This document shows positions 1-9,139 of a stretch of 64,000 nucleotides of DNA, piece by piece (positions within the stretch are counted from its first letter, which is position 1; each line of letters begins with the position of its first letter). The stretch comes from G942493375 sp942493375 (lineage in GTDB: Bacteria > Armatimonadota > UBA5829), in contig OW818698.1 in NCBI GenBank assembly GCA_942493375.1, positions 4,402,001-4,466,000 of the forward strand, given 5' to 3'. The translations under genes and the position numbers were made by a program. The notes beneath the pieces are model-generated. The model saw only the letters and a list, made by a program, of their open reading frames with translations, had not been told where the DNA came from and made no database searches.

Positions 1-2
1 AT

Positions 3-857
3 TTGTTTTCATGGGTTGTGGATGGAAAGGAAGTGTTGTTTTCTCCTGAGAGATTTGGTGAGACAATTGATCAGTTTTACCACGGTGGAAACCCGATACT
101 TTTCCCATCTGTTGGCAGAACTTGGGACTGTTCTGGGCCAGAGCCTCTTCAGGACATTTACCAGGTGTATGGACTGAAGACCAAGCACAGCATGCCTATC
201 CACGGGATACTCACCCTGACTGAATGGAACCAGATTGAGTGTGATGAAACCCCTGAGTCTGTTCGAGTGGTGTATAAATTGACTATTCCGGAGATTGTTA
301 AGGAGCTGAGCTTCCCATTTGATCTTGAAATGCTCCAGACATATGAGATTGAACCCGGTGCGATCAAGATGACTACCAATATTACCAACCAAGGGGATAA
401 ACCAGCTCCATTTGCATTTGGGTATCATCCTTATTTCGCGTTACCTGATGCTAATAGGCAGGATGTAACTTTATCTCTGCCAAGCAGCACGCGTCTCTCA
501 CTTGAACCGAAACTCCTAGTGCCAACAGGAGAGACCGAGCAGACACCAGCGGAGTTTCAGCTTGAGCCTGGACTAGATTATGACTGCGTGTATAGTAATC
601 TGACCGGGACGCGAGCGACTCTTAGTATCGGGCAACTTAGGAGGCAGGTCCATATCGATTTTGAAGAAGATATCGAGAACCTGGTGATATATGCTGGATC
701 CGGAACCTCTGCTGTGTGTGTGGAACCCTGGACCAAAGGATTTGCTGGCTATTCTAAGCTTTCCAAAGAAGGTTGGGAAGAGTCTGGTGTGTTTAATGTG
801 CTTCAACCCAGCGAAGAACGTGTTTTGAGAGTTCAGTATAGTGTGGAAGATAGCTGA
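3..857 (+). CDS. galM: Aldose 1-epimerase, 5' end missing
   Basis: This is a cytoplasmic sugar mutarotase that interconverts alpha and beta anomers of aldohexoses, a feeder step for galactose metabolism. The reading frame is open to the window edge and already begins inside the first beta strands (VDGKEVLFSPERFG), so roughly 30 to 50 N-terminal residues lie outside. Family landmarks are visible in order: GGNPILFPSVGR, MPIHGIL, FAFGYHPYF (the substrate-binding and acid histidine) and CVEPWT (the catalytic base glutamate). The gene ends in a repeat-rich gap convergent with the c-di-GMP gene. The role fits the two alpha-galactosidases elsewhere in the window. The family call is firm; the sugar preference is unknown. 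Confidence 0.88.
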   Translation: MFSWVVDGKEVLFSPERFGETIDQFYHGGNPILFPSVGRTWDCSGPEPLQDIYQVYGLKTKHSMPIHGILTLTEWNQIECDETPESVRVVYKLTIPEIVKELSFPFDLEMLQTYEIEPGAIKMTTNITNQGDKPAPFAFGYHPYFALPDANRQDVTLSLPSSTRLSLEPKLLVPTGETEQTPAEFQLEPGLDYDCVYSNLTGTRATLSIGQLRRQVHIDFEEDIENLVIYAGSGTSAVCVEPWTKGFAGYSKLSKEGWEESGVFNVLQPSEERVLRVQYSVEDS

Positions 858-863
858 ATGGTT

Positions 864-896
864 GTGGGAATGCAGGCTGGAAGCCTGCACCACAAT
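864..896. repeat. GCAGGCT-loop-AGCCTGC hairpin repeat, copy 1
   Basis: A 33-bp unit with an 8-bp stem (871-878 paired with 882-889) and a 3-nt loop. A second copy at 45027-45059 differs at 4 of 33 positions, including the flanks outside the stem, so this is a dispersed repeat and not a chance hairpin. Repeats of this look (gcaggctggaagcctgc) are common between genes in many bacterial phyla. Confidence 0.75.
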
Positions 897-919
897 TTGG
901 TGGTTCTAAATTAATCTCT

Positions 920-948
920 TTCGGGTGTAATTGTAGATTACACCCGAA
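920..948. terminator. 11-bp perfect inverted repeat between convergent genes
   Basis: TTCGGGTGTAA and TTACACCCGAA flank a 7-nt loop, midway between galM and the convergent c-di-GMP gene. The stem would work in both directions. Neither side has a clear T tract, so intrinsic termination is plausible but unproven. Confidence 0.45.
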
Positions 949-970
949 CAGGATAATTTGACGGGTTTCG

Positions 971-996
971 TGCGACCGCAGAGGGATCGCCCCTAC
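971..996. repeat. GTAGGGGCGA-type intergenic repeat, single copy
   Basis: Read on the minus strand the stretch begins GTAGGGGCGATCCCTC and continues into a complementary GCGGTCGC, a form resembling widespread intergenic repeats of the GTAGGGGCGACC type. No second copy is visible in this window. The assignment rests on resemblance only. Confidence 0.4.
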
Positions 997-1012
997 TATC
1001 GTTATTGGATAG

Positions 1013-4000
1013 CTATGCCACGTTGCGGTTTTGTTTGTCTTCGGCGGATTGTTGCAGTATGATTTTGAACTTGTCTGCTGTGACAGGTTTGCCGGTTAGA
1101 TAGCCTTGGATTTCATCACAATCAATCGCTTTCATGTAGTCATACTGCTCAGTCGTTTCTACGCCCTCTGCTACTACGGTCATGCCTAGGTTGTGTGCCA
1201 TTGCCATTATTGCACAGCAGATGGACGCATCTTCCGGATTTATGTGTACGTCTTTGATGAATGAGCGATCTATTTTAACTGCATCTATCGGGAACCGTTT
1301 TAAATAACTCAGGGATGAGTAACCAGTCCCGAAATCGTCTATTGATATTCTCAAGCCCATTTCCTTCAACTTTTCAAGTGCCTCAATGGCTTCTTCAGGA
1401 TGATCCATCAGAGCACCCTCTGTTATTTCGACTTCAAGGAATGATATTGGCATATCCGGATTGTCCATTATGCTTTGGAATGCTGCCAGCAATATATCGG
1501 TCTGCTGGAATTGTCTTGGTGAGACATTGACAGATACGCAGACAGGAGGCAGTCCGGCCTTTTGCCATTCATAGTTTTGTCTTGCAGCTTCATTTATCAC
1601 CCACTGTCCTATCTGGACAATCAGTCCAGTCTCTTCAGCCATCGGTATAAAATCTGCTGGTGGAACTAAACCTGCTTCGGGATGATTCCAACGCAATAGA
1701 GCTTCTGCACCAATTAGTTCACCGGAACGAGTATTGATTCTGGGTTGGTAGTGCAGGACAAATTCTTGCCGGTCAAGCGCACCTCTCAAGCCATATTCGA
1801 GTTTTAGACGTTCCATTGCCCTTGTGTTCATAGTCTCAGAATATAGCAGGGAGGTGTTTCGCCCCTGTTCTTTAGCCCTATACATTGCGGTATCTGCATT
1901 CATAATCAAGGTGCGTGAGTCCGTACCGCTCTCAGGATACATACTTATACCTATACTGGCAGAGATGATGACCTCGTGATTATCCAGGACAAAAGCACGC
2001 GAGAGTTCATTCTGGATTCTATCTGCCACACTGAATACATCGTGCTGGCTTCTGACATCATTCACAATGACTGTAAACTCGTCACCCCCCATTCTGGCCA
2101 GGATGTCAGATTCACGGAGACTGTTTTTAAAACGTTCAGCTGATTCCTTTAGCAGTGCGTCTCCCATATTGTGCCCAAGGGTATCGTTTATATTCTTAAA
2201 CCTGTCCAGGTCAATAAATAATACTGCCAGTCTTTTTTGCGATGTATGGGCTATCATGAGGCTATGGTTGAGCCTATCATTGAACATCAGGCGATTTGGC
2301 AGACCAGTCAGGTTGTCGTGGTGGGCCAGATGGTCCAGTTGTTCTTCATAGCTCTTACGGTCGGTTACGTTTCGTTTGATGGCAATGAAGCATTCTATTA
2401 CATCCTGGTCGTTCTTTACCGGGGTGATATTCATATCATCTACATAGAGTGTTTTGTCTTTTCGTTTGTTTACTACTTCTCCACTCCAGATTCGTCCAGC
2501 TTTTATTGTAAGCCACATATTCTCATAGAAAGCGAGATCGTGTCTCCCTGAACTGAGAATATTTGGTTTGTGACCTAATACCTCTTCTGCAGAATAACCG
2601 GTTTCTGTTTCAAATGAACGGTTGACGAAAGTTATACAGCCTTCAGTATCCGTGATTACAATCTGATCACTGGCTGCATTAACTGCCGTATTTTGCATTC
2701 GTTCAACGGCCTGCTGAGTTTTTCTTTCAGTTATATCACTGAAGTTGATAACAACACCCCGTATGTTGGTGTCATCCAGCATATTTCTGCCTATGCCTTC
2801 GATCCAGATAAAAGAGCCATCGTGCCTGCAAGCACGCGCTTCCCAATAGATTTCCTCACCGGGATGTTCCAGTCCATATTCGAATCTTCTGCGCAACATA
2901 TCTGCATATTTTGATTCCAGATAGATAAAAGCATTGCTATACATGACATTTTCTATACTGTATCCCATTATTCTTTCTACAGAGGAACTGGAGTAGAGAA
3001 TCGTTCCGTTTTGATCTACAATCCAAATTACATCTGAGCTGTTTTGTACCAGGCTGCGGAAACGTCTCTCGCTTTGAGCGAGTTCGATTTCGACTTGTTT
3101 TCGCCAGGTTGTATCCAGGATTATACTTGAGCAGAGTTTTCGACCGCCGATTTCGATTAGTCCCAGGGATATATGGACATCGACTATGTGGTTATCTTTT
3201 GCCAACATTCGGGTATCAATATCTGCCCGTTCGCCAACCGGTAAATCCCACAGTTGAAGTGCATTATATTTATCTTTCATGTCCTCGTGGTGCATATAAA
3301 CAGGCATCACCGCGAATTCTTCTCTGGTATATCCTAACATTGTGTGTGCTATCTCGTTGAATTCTATCGGAATACCTGTTTCAACATCCACAAGACAGAC
3401 ACCATTAGGGCTCTCATCGAATAGTGTGCGATATCGCAACTCTGCATCTCTAATTTTGCTTTGTGTTTCGTATTGTTCACTGACATCGCGAAACACTAAT
3501 ACAGCTCCTACCATAACTCCATTTTCATCTCTGATGGGGGCGCAACTATCTGCAATACTGCACCGATCGCCATTCCTTGAAATGATGGATGTATGGTTAG
3601 CTAATTCAACAATCTCGCCTGTACGAAGGACTTTGTCTACCGGGTTCTCAGCCGACTCGCCATTGTGATCGTTGATAATATTGAAGACCTGACTTAGTGG
3701 TAGTCCAATTGCTTCTGATTCACTCCAACCAGTGAGTTTTTGGGCTACAGTGTTTATTAGGGTCAGATAACCATTGTTATCCGTGGCGATGACTGCATCA
3801 CCTATGGATTGGAGTGTAATCTGCAACCTGTTCTTTTCCAGAGCCAGATCAGTTTCCATTGCTCGTATTTCTGTGATATCTCCTATTGTACCAATGATCC
3901 CTACATATTCACCGCTGGAGTCACAGAATAGAGCCTTGTTAAATATGACATCGCGTAGGTCGCCTGCAGCATTAACTATGTGCGATTCGTATACCTGTTT

Positions 4001-5566
4001 GCCTCCAGTTCTGCATAGACTGAGATCAGATTCGTGATATTTCCGAGCAAGCTCAGACGGGGTTATATCAAATACAGTTGAGCCAATGACTTTATCGGCA
4101 GGTATACCCGAAATATCTTCGAACGCTTTATTACATCCCAAATATATACCATCAATTGTCTTATAGAATACTGGTGATGGAATACTGTCGATGAGTGTTT
4201 GTAAAAATAGAGAATGATCAAGTGCTTCCTTTTCATCATTCTTTGCTCTGAGCATCGATTCTTCTATCTGTATGGCAGCATCATTCTGTATGAAGAATAT
4301 TAAAGTAGAAGCGATTATAAGTATGCATACCAGCATTGCGATTGCCAGCGCTGGTATGCGTCTTACAGCTACCAGCGATGTTGCTACCTGCCTGCTATAA
4401 TCTATTCCCAACAGTGCTACAACACGATGGGTTGAGCTGTCTTTGACAGGAACCAGTGCGGATACCCATGAACCCCATCGATCTGTTGTTTCCTCGGTTA
4501 CAGATCGTCTGGAAGTGAATACTGATTTTAGTTTTTGACTAGCTTCAAGGTATGGATCTCCTGGCTGCGAAATGTCAGAGTCAAGGTCATCACTCCAGTC
4601 TGCAAAGAAAAAAATATGATTATTGCTGGACCCCATAAGGTATGCATATGATGCTGTGCTGTTTGCTGCTATGATATGCTTCAAGTGAGTGAGAACATGA
4701 TTGTAGTTTTGGTTGTGGATAGTGTAGTGTCTGCCTGACATTTTTGCGAATGGTATATTATCGAATGCAGTAACAGCGGTTAGGGTATTCCGGAGAATCG
4801 TAGCTTTGAATTCCTTCATAGCGGATTCCGATAGATAACGTGCTCCATATCCTCCAGCTATTACAACTAATACAAGCAGTACTCCGCAAGTACGCAGAAT
4901 ATGTATGTTTTTGTGAGTATTCGGGCATTCTAATACACTACTATTGTGTAATATTATAATTGAATACAACATAGCGAAAGCTATGATTGCTTGAGTTGAG
5001 GCAATAATGTAAGGGAGTATTTCGCTGGCTTGAACAAAAAACTCTATACCGTGGGCTAAATAGAATGCAGAAACAATGGCCCCCAGCAAGAATTGGCTGC
5101 GCCGGTTTGTCTTGTTGAGTCTATCGGTATTAATCAGTATTACTGAGACAGAACTGAATGTAGTTGCCAGTCCATACACTCCGACTAGAGCAAACGGCAG
5201 TTTCCATGCACCAGCTATAAGTGCACTGATAGATATGGCTATACCTAAAGCCGAAGGCAGGAGATCTAATAAGTATAGTTGTCGGTGCTTGCAGATAGTC
5301 AGCAGGGCAAATGCGAGAAGAGCAGTGAAGCAGCAGGCCAGTATTGTGAGATTAGCGGTGTTAAGTATAATATTCGACGGGAAAGCCGGCGTTATTATTT
5401 CAAAGCATTGCTTGATGCCGGCAAGAAATGCAAACAATGAAAAACAGGCCCAGTTAATATTATCCTGTTTGCGACGTCCCAAAATGTAAGCAAATGCTGA
5501 GACGCAGAAATACGCAAGTCCTGCAATAAGATTAATGAGATCGTAATATTCAAATATGGCGGTCAT
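1013..5566 (-). CDS. Membrane multi-PAS sensor with GGDEF and EAL domains
   Basis: A 1517-residue inner-membrane protein expected to make and/or degrade cyclic di-GMP. The first 220 residues form about seven hydrophobic helices. A periplasmic sensor of about 170 residues follows, closed by another membrane helix near residue 410. Five PAS modules occupy roughly residues 455-1080. The GGDEF domain (about 1085-1250) keeps its signature and an RESD inhibitory site just upstream, so it should be active and product-inhibited. The EAL domain (about 1260-1505) keeps EALLRW, DDFGTGYSS and VVAEGVET, so phosphodiesterase activity is also likely. Which activity dominates cannot be read from sequence. 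The ATG start has only a weak upstream ribosome site. No partner gene is adjacent. Confidence 0.93.
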   Translation of the reverse strand: MTAIFEYYDLINLIAGLAYFCVSAFAYILGRRKQDNINWACFSLFAFLAGIKQCFEIITPAFPSNIILNTANLTILACCFTALLAFALLTICKHRQLYLLDLLPSALGIAISISALIAGAWKLPFALVGVYGLATTFSSVSVILINTDRLNKTNRRSQFLLGAIVSAFYLAHGIEFFVQASEILPYIIASTQAIIAFAMLYSIIILHNSSVLECPNTHKNIHILRTCGVLLVLVVIAGGYGARYLSESAMKEFKATILRNTLTAVTAFDNIPFAKMSGRHYTIHNQNYNHVLTHLKHIIAANSTASYAYLMGSSNNHIFFFADWSDDLDSDISQPGDPYLEASQKLKSVFTSRRSVTEETTDRWGSWVSALVPVKDSSTHRVVALLGIDYSRQVATSLVAVRRIPALAIAMLVCILIIASTLIFFIQNDAAIQIEESMLRAKNDEKEALDHSLFLQTLIDSIPSPVFYKTIDGIYLGCNKAFEDISGIPADKVIGSTVFDITPSELARKYHESDLSLCRTGGKQVYESHIVNAAGDLRDVIFNKALFCDSSGEYVGIIGTIGDITEIRAMETDLALEKNRLQITLQSIGDAVIATDNNGYLTLINTVAQKLTGWSESEAIGLPLSQVFNIINDHNGESAENPVDKVLRTGEIVELANHTSIISRNGDRCSIADSCAPIRDENGVMVGAVLVFRDVSEQYETQSKIRDAELRYRTLFDESPNGVCLVDVETGIPIEFNEIAHTMLGYTREEFAVMPVYMHHEDMKDKYNALQLWDLPVGERADIDTRMLAKDNHIVDVHISLGLIEIGGRKLCSSIILDTTWRKQVEIELAQSERRFRSLVQNSSDVIWIVDQNGTILYSSSSVERIMGYSIENVMYSNAFIYLESKYADMLRRRFEYGLEHPGEEIYWEARACRHDGSFIWIEGIGRNMLDDTNIRGVVINFSDITERKTQQAVERMQNTAVNAASDQIVITDTEGCITFVNRSFETETGYSAEEVLGHKPNILSSGRHDLAFYENMWLTIKAGRIWSGEVVNKRKDKTLYVDDMNITPVKNDQDVIECFIAIKRNVTDRKSYEEQLDHLAHHDNLTGLPNRLMFNDRLNHSLMIAHTSQKRLAVLFIDLDRFKNINDTLGHNMGDALLKESAERFKNSLRESDILARMGGDEFTVIVNDVRSQHDVFSVADRIQNELSRAFVLDNHEVIISASIGISMYPESGTDSRTLIMNADTAMYRAKEQGRNTSLLYSETMNTRAMERLKLEYGLRGALDRQEFVLHYQPRINTRSGELIGAEALLRWNHPEAGLVPPADFIPMAEETGLIVQIGQWVINEAARQNYEWQKAGLPPVCVSVNVSPRQFQQTDILLAAFQSIMDNPDMPISFLEVEITEGALMDHPEEAIEALEKLKEMGLRISIDDFGTGYSSLSYLKRFPIDAVKIDRSFIKDVHINPEDASICCAIMAMAHNLGMTVVAEGVETTEQYDYMKAIDCDEIQGYLTGKPVTADKFKIILQQSAEDKQNRNVA

Positions 5567-6055
5567 CTGGATTTCTACAACCTTATGATTGCTTTCGTAG
5601 TATTCTAGCCCGCATTATTTACCAAGCTTCGCTTTTGCCTGGTAGTAAAGAGAGATATGTCCTAGTTTATAATAATCAAGAAAACTACGATATCACATGG
5701 GAATTATCGGTATTAAAGTACAAACTCCTTATCTCATGTACGTTAAGTATATATACTTAAATATTTGACTGCTTGAATATATACAGATTTGTTTATTGAT
5801 AACCAGGTATTCTATAATGAACCAAGATGGTTGAGTCTACGTATTGATATTAATGCTGTAAAATATGAGTATTTATAATCTGATGTAAACAAACTAAGAT
5901 TAGAAAACAAGTAAGCAGGGAACCATCATGTAAAGAACGCATGCAATCTGATTGATATAGTCGCCTTTGTTTTGGCACTGGAGGCAAATTAACAAGCTTG
6001 TATGCAACTGTAGCTCCAGGTAGAGAGCACAAAATTAGAATGAAAGGAATTACAA
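5567..6055. other. AT-rich intergenic region
   Basis: A 489-bp gap between divergently transcribed genes. It contains a half copy of the 82-bp palindrome (5605-5652) and an 18-bp perfect palindrome TTAAGTATATATACTTAA at 5743-5760 that could be an operator. A TATAAT at 5813-5818 has only a poor -35 (TTGTTT, 18-nt spacer). No convincing coding sequence or known RNA is visible in the rest. Confidence 0.6.
5605..5652 (-). repeat. Half copy of the 82-bp palindromic element
   Basis: The stretch starts CTAGCCCGCATTATT and continues through AAGCTTCGCTTTTGCC. This matches the reverse complement of the right half of the element at 31621-31702. Similarity stops near the centre (GGTAGTAAAG), so only one arm is present. 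Confidence 0.6.
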
Positions 6056-6259
6056 ATGCAAAAGATCTCCCGAATCCTTTTCACACTAATAATAGCATTA
6101 GGAATCACTGCTCCGATGGCTATTCCAGCAGTCAGTTGCCCCGGCAGCGGAGGTAAATCCAGCTGTGGTCGGACTATTAAGGCTGCAACTCCCAAGAAGG
6201 TCTGTCCCAAAAATACAAAGAAGACCTGCACAGGCAGCTGTCCTGCAAAGTGTAAATAG
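6056..6259 (+). CDS. Small secreted cysteine- and lysine-rich protein
   Basis: A 67-residue protein I do not recognise. Residues 1-26 form a clear Sec signal peptide (basic N-terminus, hydrophobic core, PAVS before the mature part). The mature part of about 40 residues holds six cysteines and many Lys, Gly, Ser and Thr, so it is a short basic disulphide-rich or metal-binding peptide. AAAGGA seven bases upstream of ATG supports the start. It stands alone, followed by an inverted repeat. The signal peptide and ribosome site argue that it is real; its function is open. Confidence 0.7.
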   Translation: MQKISRILFTLIIALGITAPMAIPAVSCPGSGGKSSCGRTIKAATPKKVCPKNTKKTCTGSCPAKCK

Positions 6260-6283
6260 TCTATATTCAACAGAAACAAAATG

Positions 6284-6333
6284 TGGCCCTGGTATATCCG
6301 ATGGATTTTTATAACTTGCTTATATCAGGGCCA
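6284..6333. terminator. Inverted repeat after the small secreted protein gene
   Basis: TGGCCCTGgTATA pairs with TATAtCAGGGCCA with one mismatch over 13 bp around a loop of about 24 nt. It starts 25 bases after the stop codon. There is no T tract, so it may be a terminator or an mRNA 3'-end stabiliser. Confidence 0.4.
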
Positions 6334-6500
6334 TCTAAATTCCCCTTTCCAGCTATATTCTATGCAGGTTTGAGATACATTCTACTATTATGTCCGGTTA
6401 ATGCCGCTTTGACTGTGTTTTAACATCAAGACACTTGTATAACGAACCCCAAACGTAATCGGCATATCATAGTATTTATTAATGCAGTACAAAATTGGGT

Positions 6501-6529
6501 TTGACAATGCTTGTTTGTTAGCTTACAAT
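6501..6529 (+). promoter_or_regulatory. Sigma-70-type promoter of the LacI-type regulator
   Basis: TTGACA at 6501-6506, a 17-nt spacer, and TACAAT at 6524-6529, which is near-consensus. Transcription should start near 6536, giving a leader of about 28 nt to the TTG start at 6564. Confidence 0.8.
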
Positions 6530-6563
6530 ACGAACATCAATATCTACAGGTGTGTGTTTAAAT

Positions 6564-7547
6564 TTGGGCATTACAATAATCGACATAGCTGAGAAGTCAG
6601 GTGTCTCCAGGGGCACAGTAGACCGAGTCATTAACAACCGGGGTAGGGTATCACCCGTAAAACGCGATGCGGTCCTGGCTGCAGTAAATGAACTTGGTTA
6701 CAAACCCAACCTTATTGCAAGGGCATTAGTTACCGGCAAAACAGGGATATATGGACTGACTATACCTGATTTGCAGCATTATATATTCTCTGAAGTATTG
6801 GGTTGTGTATATGATTCCGTGCTGGAAAAAGGATATTCATTACTGACTAAATCTGTGGCCGGTATGAGGCTTGGGGCTTTGCACCTGGAAGAAATAGCTC
6901 TCTGGCCTGTGGATGGAATAATAGGGTGGGACTGTATAGCCTGGCTTCCCGGATATCTGGAGTCTGATCCAGCTAACAGAAAACCGGTAGTCAGCGTCGG
7001 TGGTTATACGATACCTGACGTAGATACCGTAAGAATTGACTTCATAGATGCGATTCAAGAGGGTATGCAGTATATATATGACAAAGGCGCCAGGCGTATA
7101 GTACTGTTCAATTGTCAATGGAGTCATGTCGTAGGAGATCCTCACTATGACGGCTACATAAGTTTTATGGACAGTGTAGGACTGGAGTGTGAGTTTATTA
7201 TCGTGCCACCGGAAATGTTGAATACCAGATCGACATTCCGTAAAGTGATATACGATTATACGCTCGAACATGGATGTCCGGATGCCATGATATGCTATAA
7301 CGATACAGCAGCAGTAGCAGCGAGGGCTGCTATGCGAGATGTGGATTTAGAGGCCTCGGCAAAAACATTACTTATAGGATTTGACGGTACAGTTGAGACT
7401 GAGTACCAGTATCCCCCAATATCTGTAGTCAAAAATCCGGTTGCTGAAGTGAGTCATATTGCTGCGGATGTTTTAGAAGCCCGGTTAGCGAATCCTAATG
7501 CTCCATTAATTCACGAAGTCATTAAAGCCCGGTTCATCGGTCGCTGA
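6564..7547 (+). CDS. LacI/GalR-family transcriptional regulator
   Basis: A DNA-binding repressor or activator whose periplasmic-binding-protein-like domain senses a small ligand, typically a sugar. The N-terminal helix-turn-helix is textbook (ITIIDIAEKSGVSRGTVDRV), with the hinge helix region NLIARALVTGKTGIYGLTIP. The ligand domain spans about residues 60-327. The frame extends to a GTG at 6552, but that codon lies directly on the AGG; the TTG at 6564 gives proper spacing and puts the helix-turn-helix at the usual position. The gene is monocistronic and no sugar operon is adjacent, so its targets are distal. Its ligand is unknown. Confidence 0.87.
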   Translation: MGITIIDIAEKSGVSRGTVDRVINNRGRVSPVKRDAVLAAVNELGYKPNLIARALVTGKTGIYGLTIPDLQHYIFSEVLGCVYDSVLEKGYSLLTKSVAGMRLGALHLEEIALWPVDGIIGWDCIAWLPGYLESDPANRKPVVSVGGYTIPDVDTVRIDFIDAIQEGMQYIYDKGARRIVLFNCQWSHVVGDPHYDGYISFMDSVGLECEFIIVPPEMLNTRSTFRKVIYDYTLEHGCPDAMICYNDTAAVAARAAMRDVDLEASAKTLLIGFDGTVETEYQYPPISVVKNPVAEVSHIAADVLEARLANPNAPLIHEVIKARFIGR

Positions 7548-7549
7548 GT

Positions 7550-7653
7550 ACAGTTCAGAGTTGCGTGAATTTGTCATCATGAGGAACGAAGGATCTGCTT
7601 TTTTTATATGAAAAGCAGATCCTTCGTTCCTCATGATGACAAAACTCCCATAT
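7550..7653. repeat. Long palindromic intergenic repeat, copy 1 (GTCATCATGAGGAACG)
   Basis: A perfect 32-bp stem (7571-7602 with 7611-7642) around an 8-nt loop. The left flank ACAGTTCAGAGTTGCG is shared with the copy at 18877-18995. It lies exactly between the convergent LacI and FKBP genes and would act as a bidirectional hairpin. This repeat type is widespread in bacteria. Confidence 0.85.
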
Positions 7654-8124
7654 TTATTCTACAGATACCAGTTTTATTTTGAAGTGGAGGGTGGAGTTTG
7701 GTGGGATCTCACCCATGTCATCTTCACCATAACCCAGGTCCGGAGGAATTGTTATATCTCGTACGCCTCCGACTTTCATCCCCAAAACTCCCTGATCCAT
7801 TCCGGGTATTACCTGTCCAACCCCTACTGTGAATGGCAGAGGTTCGTTATTGTGGCGGCTGGTAGCATCGAAAACTTTGCCATCATCCAGCTTACCGGTG
7901 TATTCGATTTTTACATTACTGTTTGCAACTGCTTCAGCCCCCGTTCCAATTTTGATATCCGTTATTTTGAGTCCTGCAGGGAGGGCCGCATTTTCCGGAG
8001 TTGTAAGCGCTGTGGGCATTGTAGCCGCAGGTGGTGTGGAAACCTCTTCCTTTTTGCCACACCCACCTGCAAGCAGGACGATGCAAAGGATTGAAATTGC
8101 GATTAGTAGTTTTGTCTGATTCAT
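7654..8124 (-). CDS. FKBP-type peptidyl-prolyl isomerase, lipoprotein
   Basis: A membrane-anchored, extracytoplasmic proline isomerase that helps secreted proteins fold. The start at 8124 is set by GGAGG six to seven bases upstream and gives a clean lipoprotein signal with lipobox LAGGC; the upstream extension of 31 residues is rejected. The FKBP domain covers about residues 50-156, with VKIEYTG, FDAT, VIPGMDQGV (the usual tryptophan is methionine) and LGYGEDD. It is the last gene of the minus-strand rpmH-to-yhaM run, 26 bp after yhaM. Its stop codon borders the palindromic repeat. Confidence 0.92.
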   Translation of the reverse strand: MNQTKLLIAISILCIVLLAGGCGKKEEVSTPPAATMPTALTTPENAALPAGLKITDIKIGTGAEAVANSNVKIEYTGKLDDGKVFDATSRHNNEPLPFTVGVGQVIPGMDQGVLGMKVGGVRDITIPPDLGYGEDDMGEIPPNSTLHFKIKLVSVE

Positions 8125-8150
8125 ATTGATCCTCCATATTTGTGATTTAA

Positions 8151-9131
8151 CTATTCTTCCTGATATCCGTTTGAAAGTATTCCCCTGAAAACAGGTCGTT
8201 CCAGGCTTTTTATCCAACCGGTAAAACGTCCGGCTTCATTGCGGTCGTCGGATGCAGCGACGGCTTCGTTCATCTGGAACATTTTAGCATCTATATTGTC
8301 GGCGTAGTGCAGAAGCATCGCTTCCATACATTTAGGTAAGACCGGTGAACCGTATAAATACTCTCCATGGTGCGACAGGATTATGTGTTCCAGCAGTTGG
8401 GCGGTAAGTTCATCCAATCCTTTGATTCCCACAGCGTATTCACGGACCATCGCTGCTCCTATGAATAGATGTCCAACAAGATTGCCTTCTTCGGAGTATT
8501 CTACTGCTGGTCCGACCCAGCCCATCTCTTTTGTCTTACCAATGTCATGAAGCAGCGCTCCTGCTATCAGCAGGTCACGATCAATCCTTGGGTAGAATCC
8601 ACACAGTGCATCACAGTTGCGGGCGACAGATACGGTGTGCTCAAGCAGTCCTCCTACATATGCATGGTGCATAGCTTTGCCTGCCGGTGCGGCCAGGAAC
8701 AGTTTTCTGATATCCGGGGCACCCAGTATCATCTCCACAAGCTTTCTGAGTTCACTGCGTTTGATGGAACGAATTAGTTCGTCCATTTCGAACTCAAGAT
8801 CCGCTGAGCTATTGGGACCAACAGGCATAAAGTCAGCCGGATCCATGCCTTCAGTGCATCGCTGCATATACTCAACAGTAACTTGAACTTTGTCCTGGTA
8901 TGTGCTTACACCGCCGGTTACGATGGCGTATGTCTTTTCCAGGCTGTCTGCGAGTTCTTCGGCAGTCATGTCCCAGCAGACTGCTTCAACTTCACCTGTT
9001 CTATCCATGAGCTTCAAGCGCAGGTAATCTTTTCCATTTTTAGTGCGAGCTGGATTCCAGGAAGAGATATAGAAAATCTCCTTCATCCTGGTCCCAGATT
9101 TTAGATCGGCAATGTAGTATGTTTTTGGCAT
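8151..9131 (-). CDS. yhaM: YhaM-family 3'-5' exoribonuclease (OB fold plus HD domain)
   Basis: A 326-residue protein with an N-terminal OB-fold nucleic-acid-binding domain (about residues 10-100) and an HD phosphohydrolase domain (about 150-300). The HD ligands are visible as HHAYVGGLLEHT, LLHDIGK and HIILSHHG. YhaM enzymes trim RNA 3' ends in Firmicutes and relatives. AGGGAG lies just upstream of the ATG. The start is 8 bp after the mnmE stop, so the genes are probably co-transcribed. Confidence 0.9.
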   Translation of the reverse strand: MPKTYYIADLKSGTRMKEIFYISSWNPARTKNGKDYLRLKLMDRTGEVEAVCWDMTAEELADSLEKTYAIVTGGVSTYQDKVQVTVEYMQRCTEGMDPADFMPVGPNSSADLEFEMDELIRSIKRSELRKLVEMILGAPDIRKLFLAAPAGKAMHHAYVGGLLEHTVSVARNCDALCGFYPRIDRDLLIAGALLHDIGKTKEMGWVGPAVEYSEEGNLVGHLFIGAAMVREYAVGIKGLDELTAQLLEHIILSHHGEYLYGSPVLPKCMEAMLLHYADNIDAKMFQMNEAVAASDDRNEAGRFTGWIKSLERPVFRGILSNGYQEE

Positions 9132-9139
9132 ATTGCTCC

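Noticed and set aside
5850..6279. Open frames opposite the small secreted protein
   Set aside because: They lack ribosome sites, whereas the plus-strand frame has a signal peptide and a well-spaced AAAGGA.
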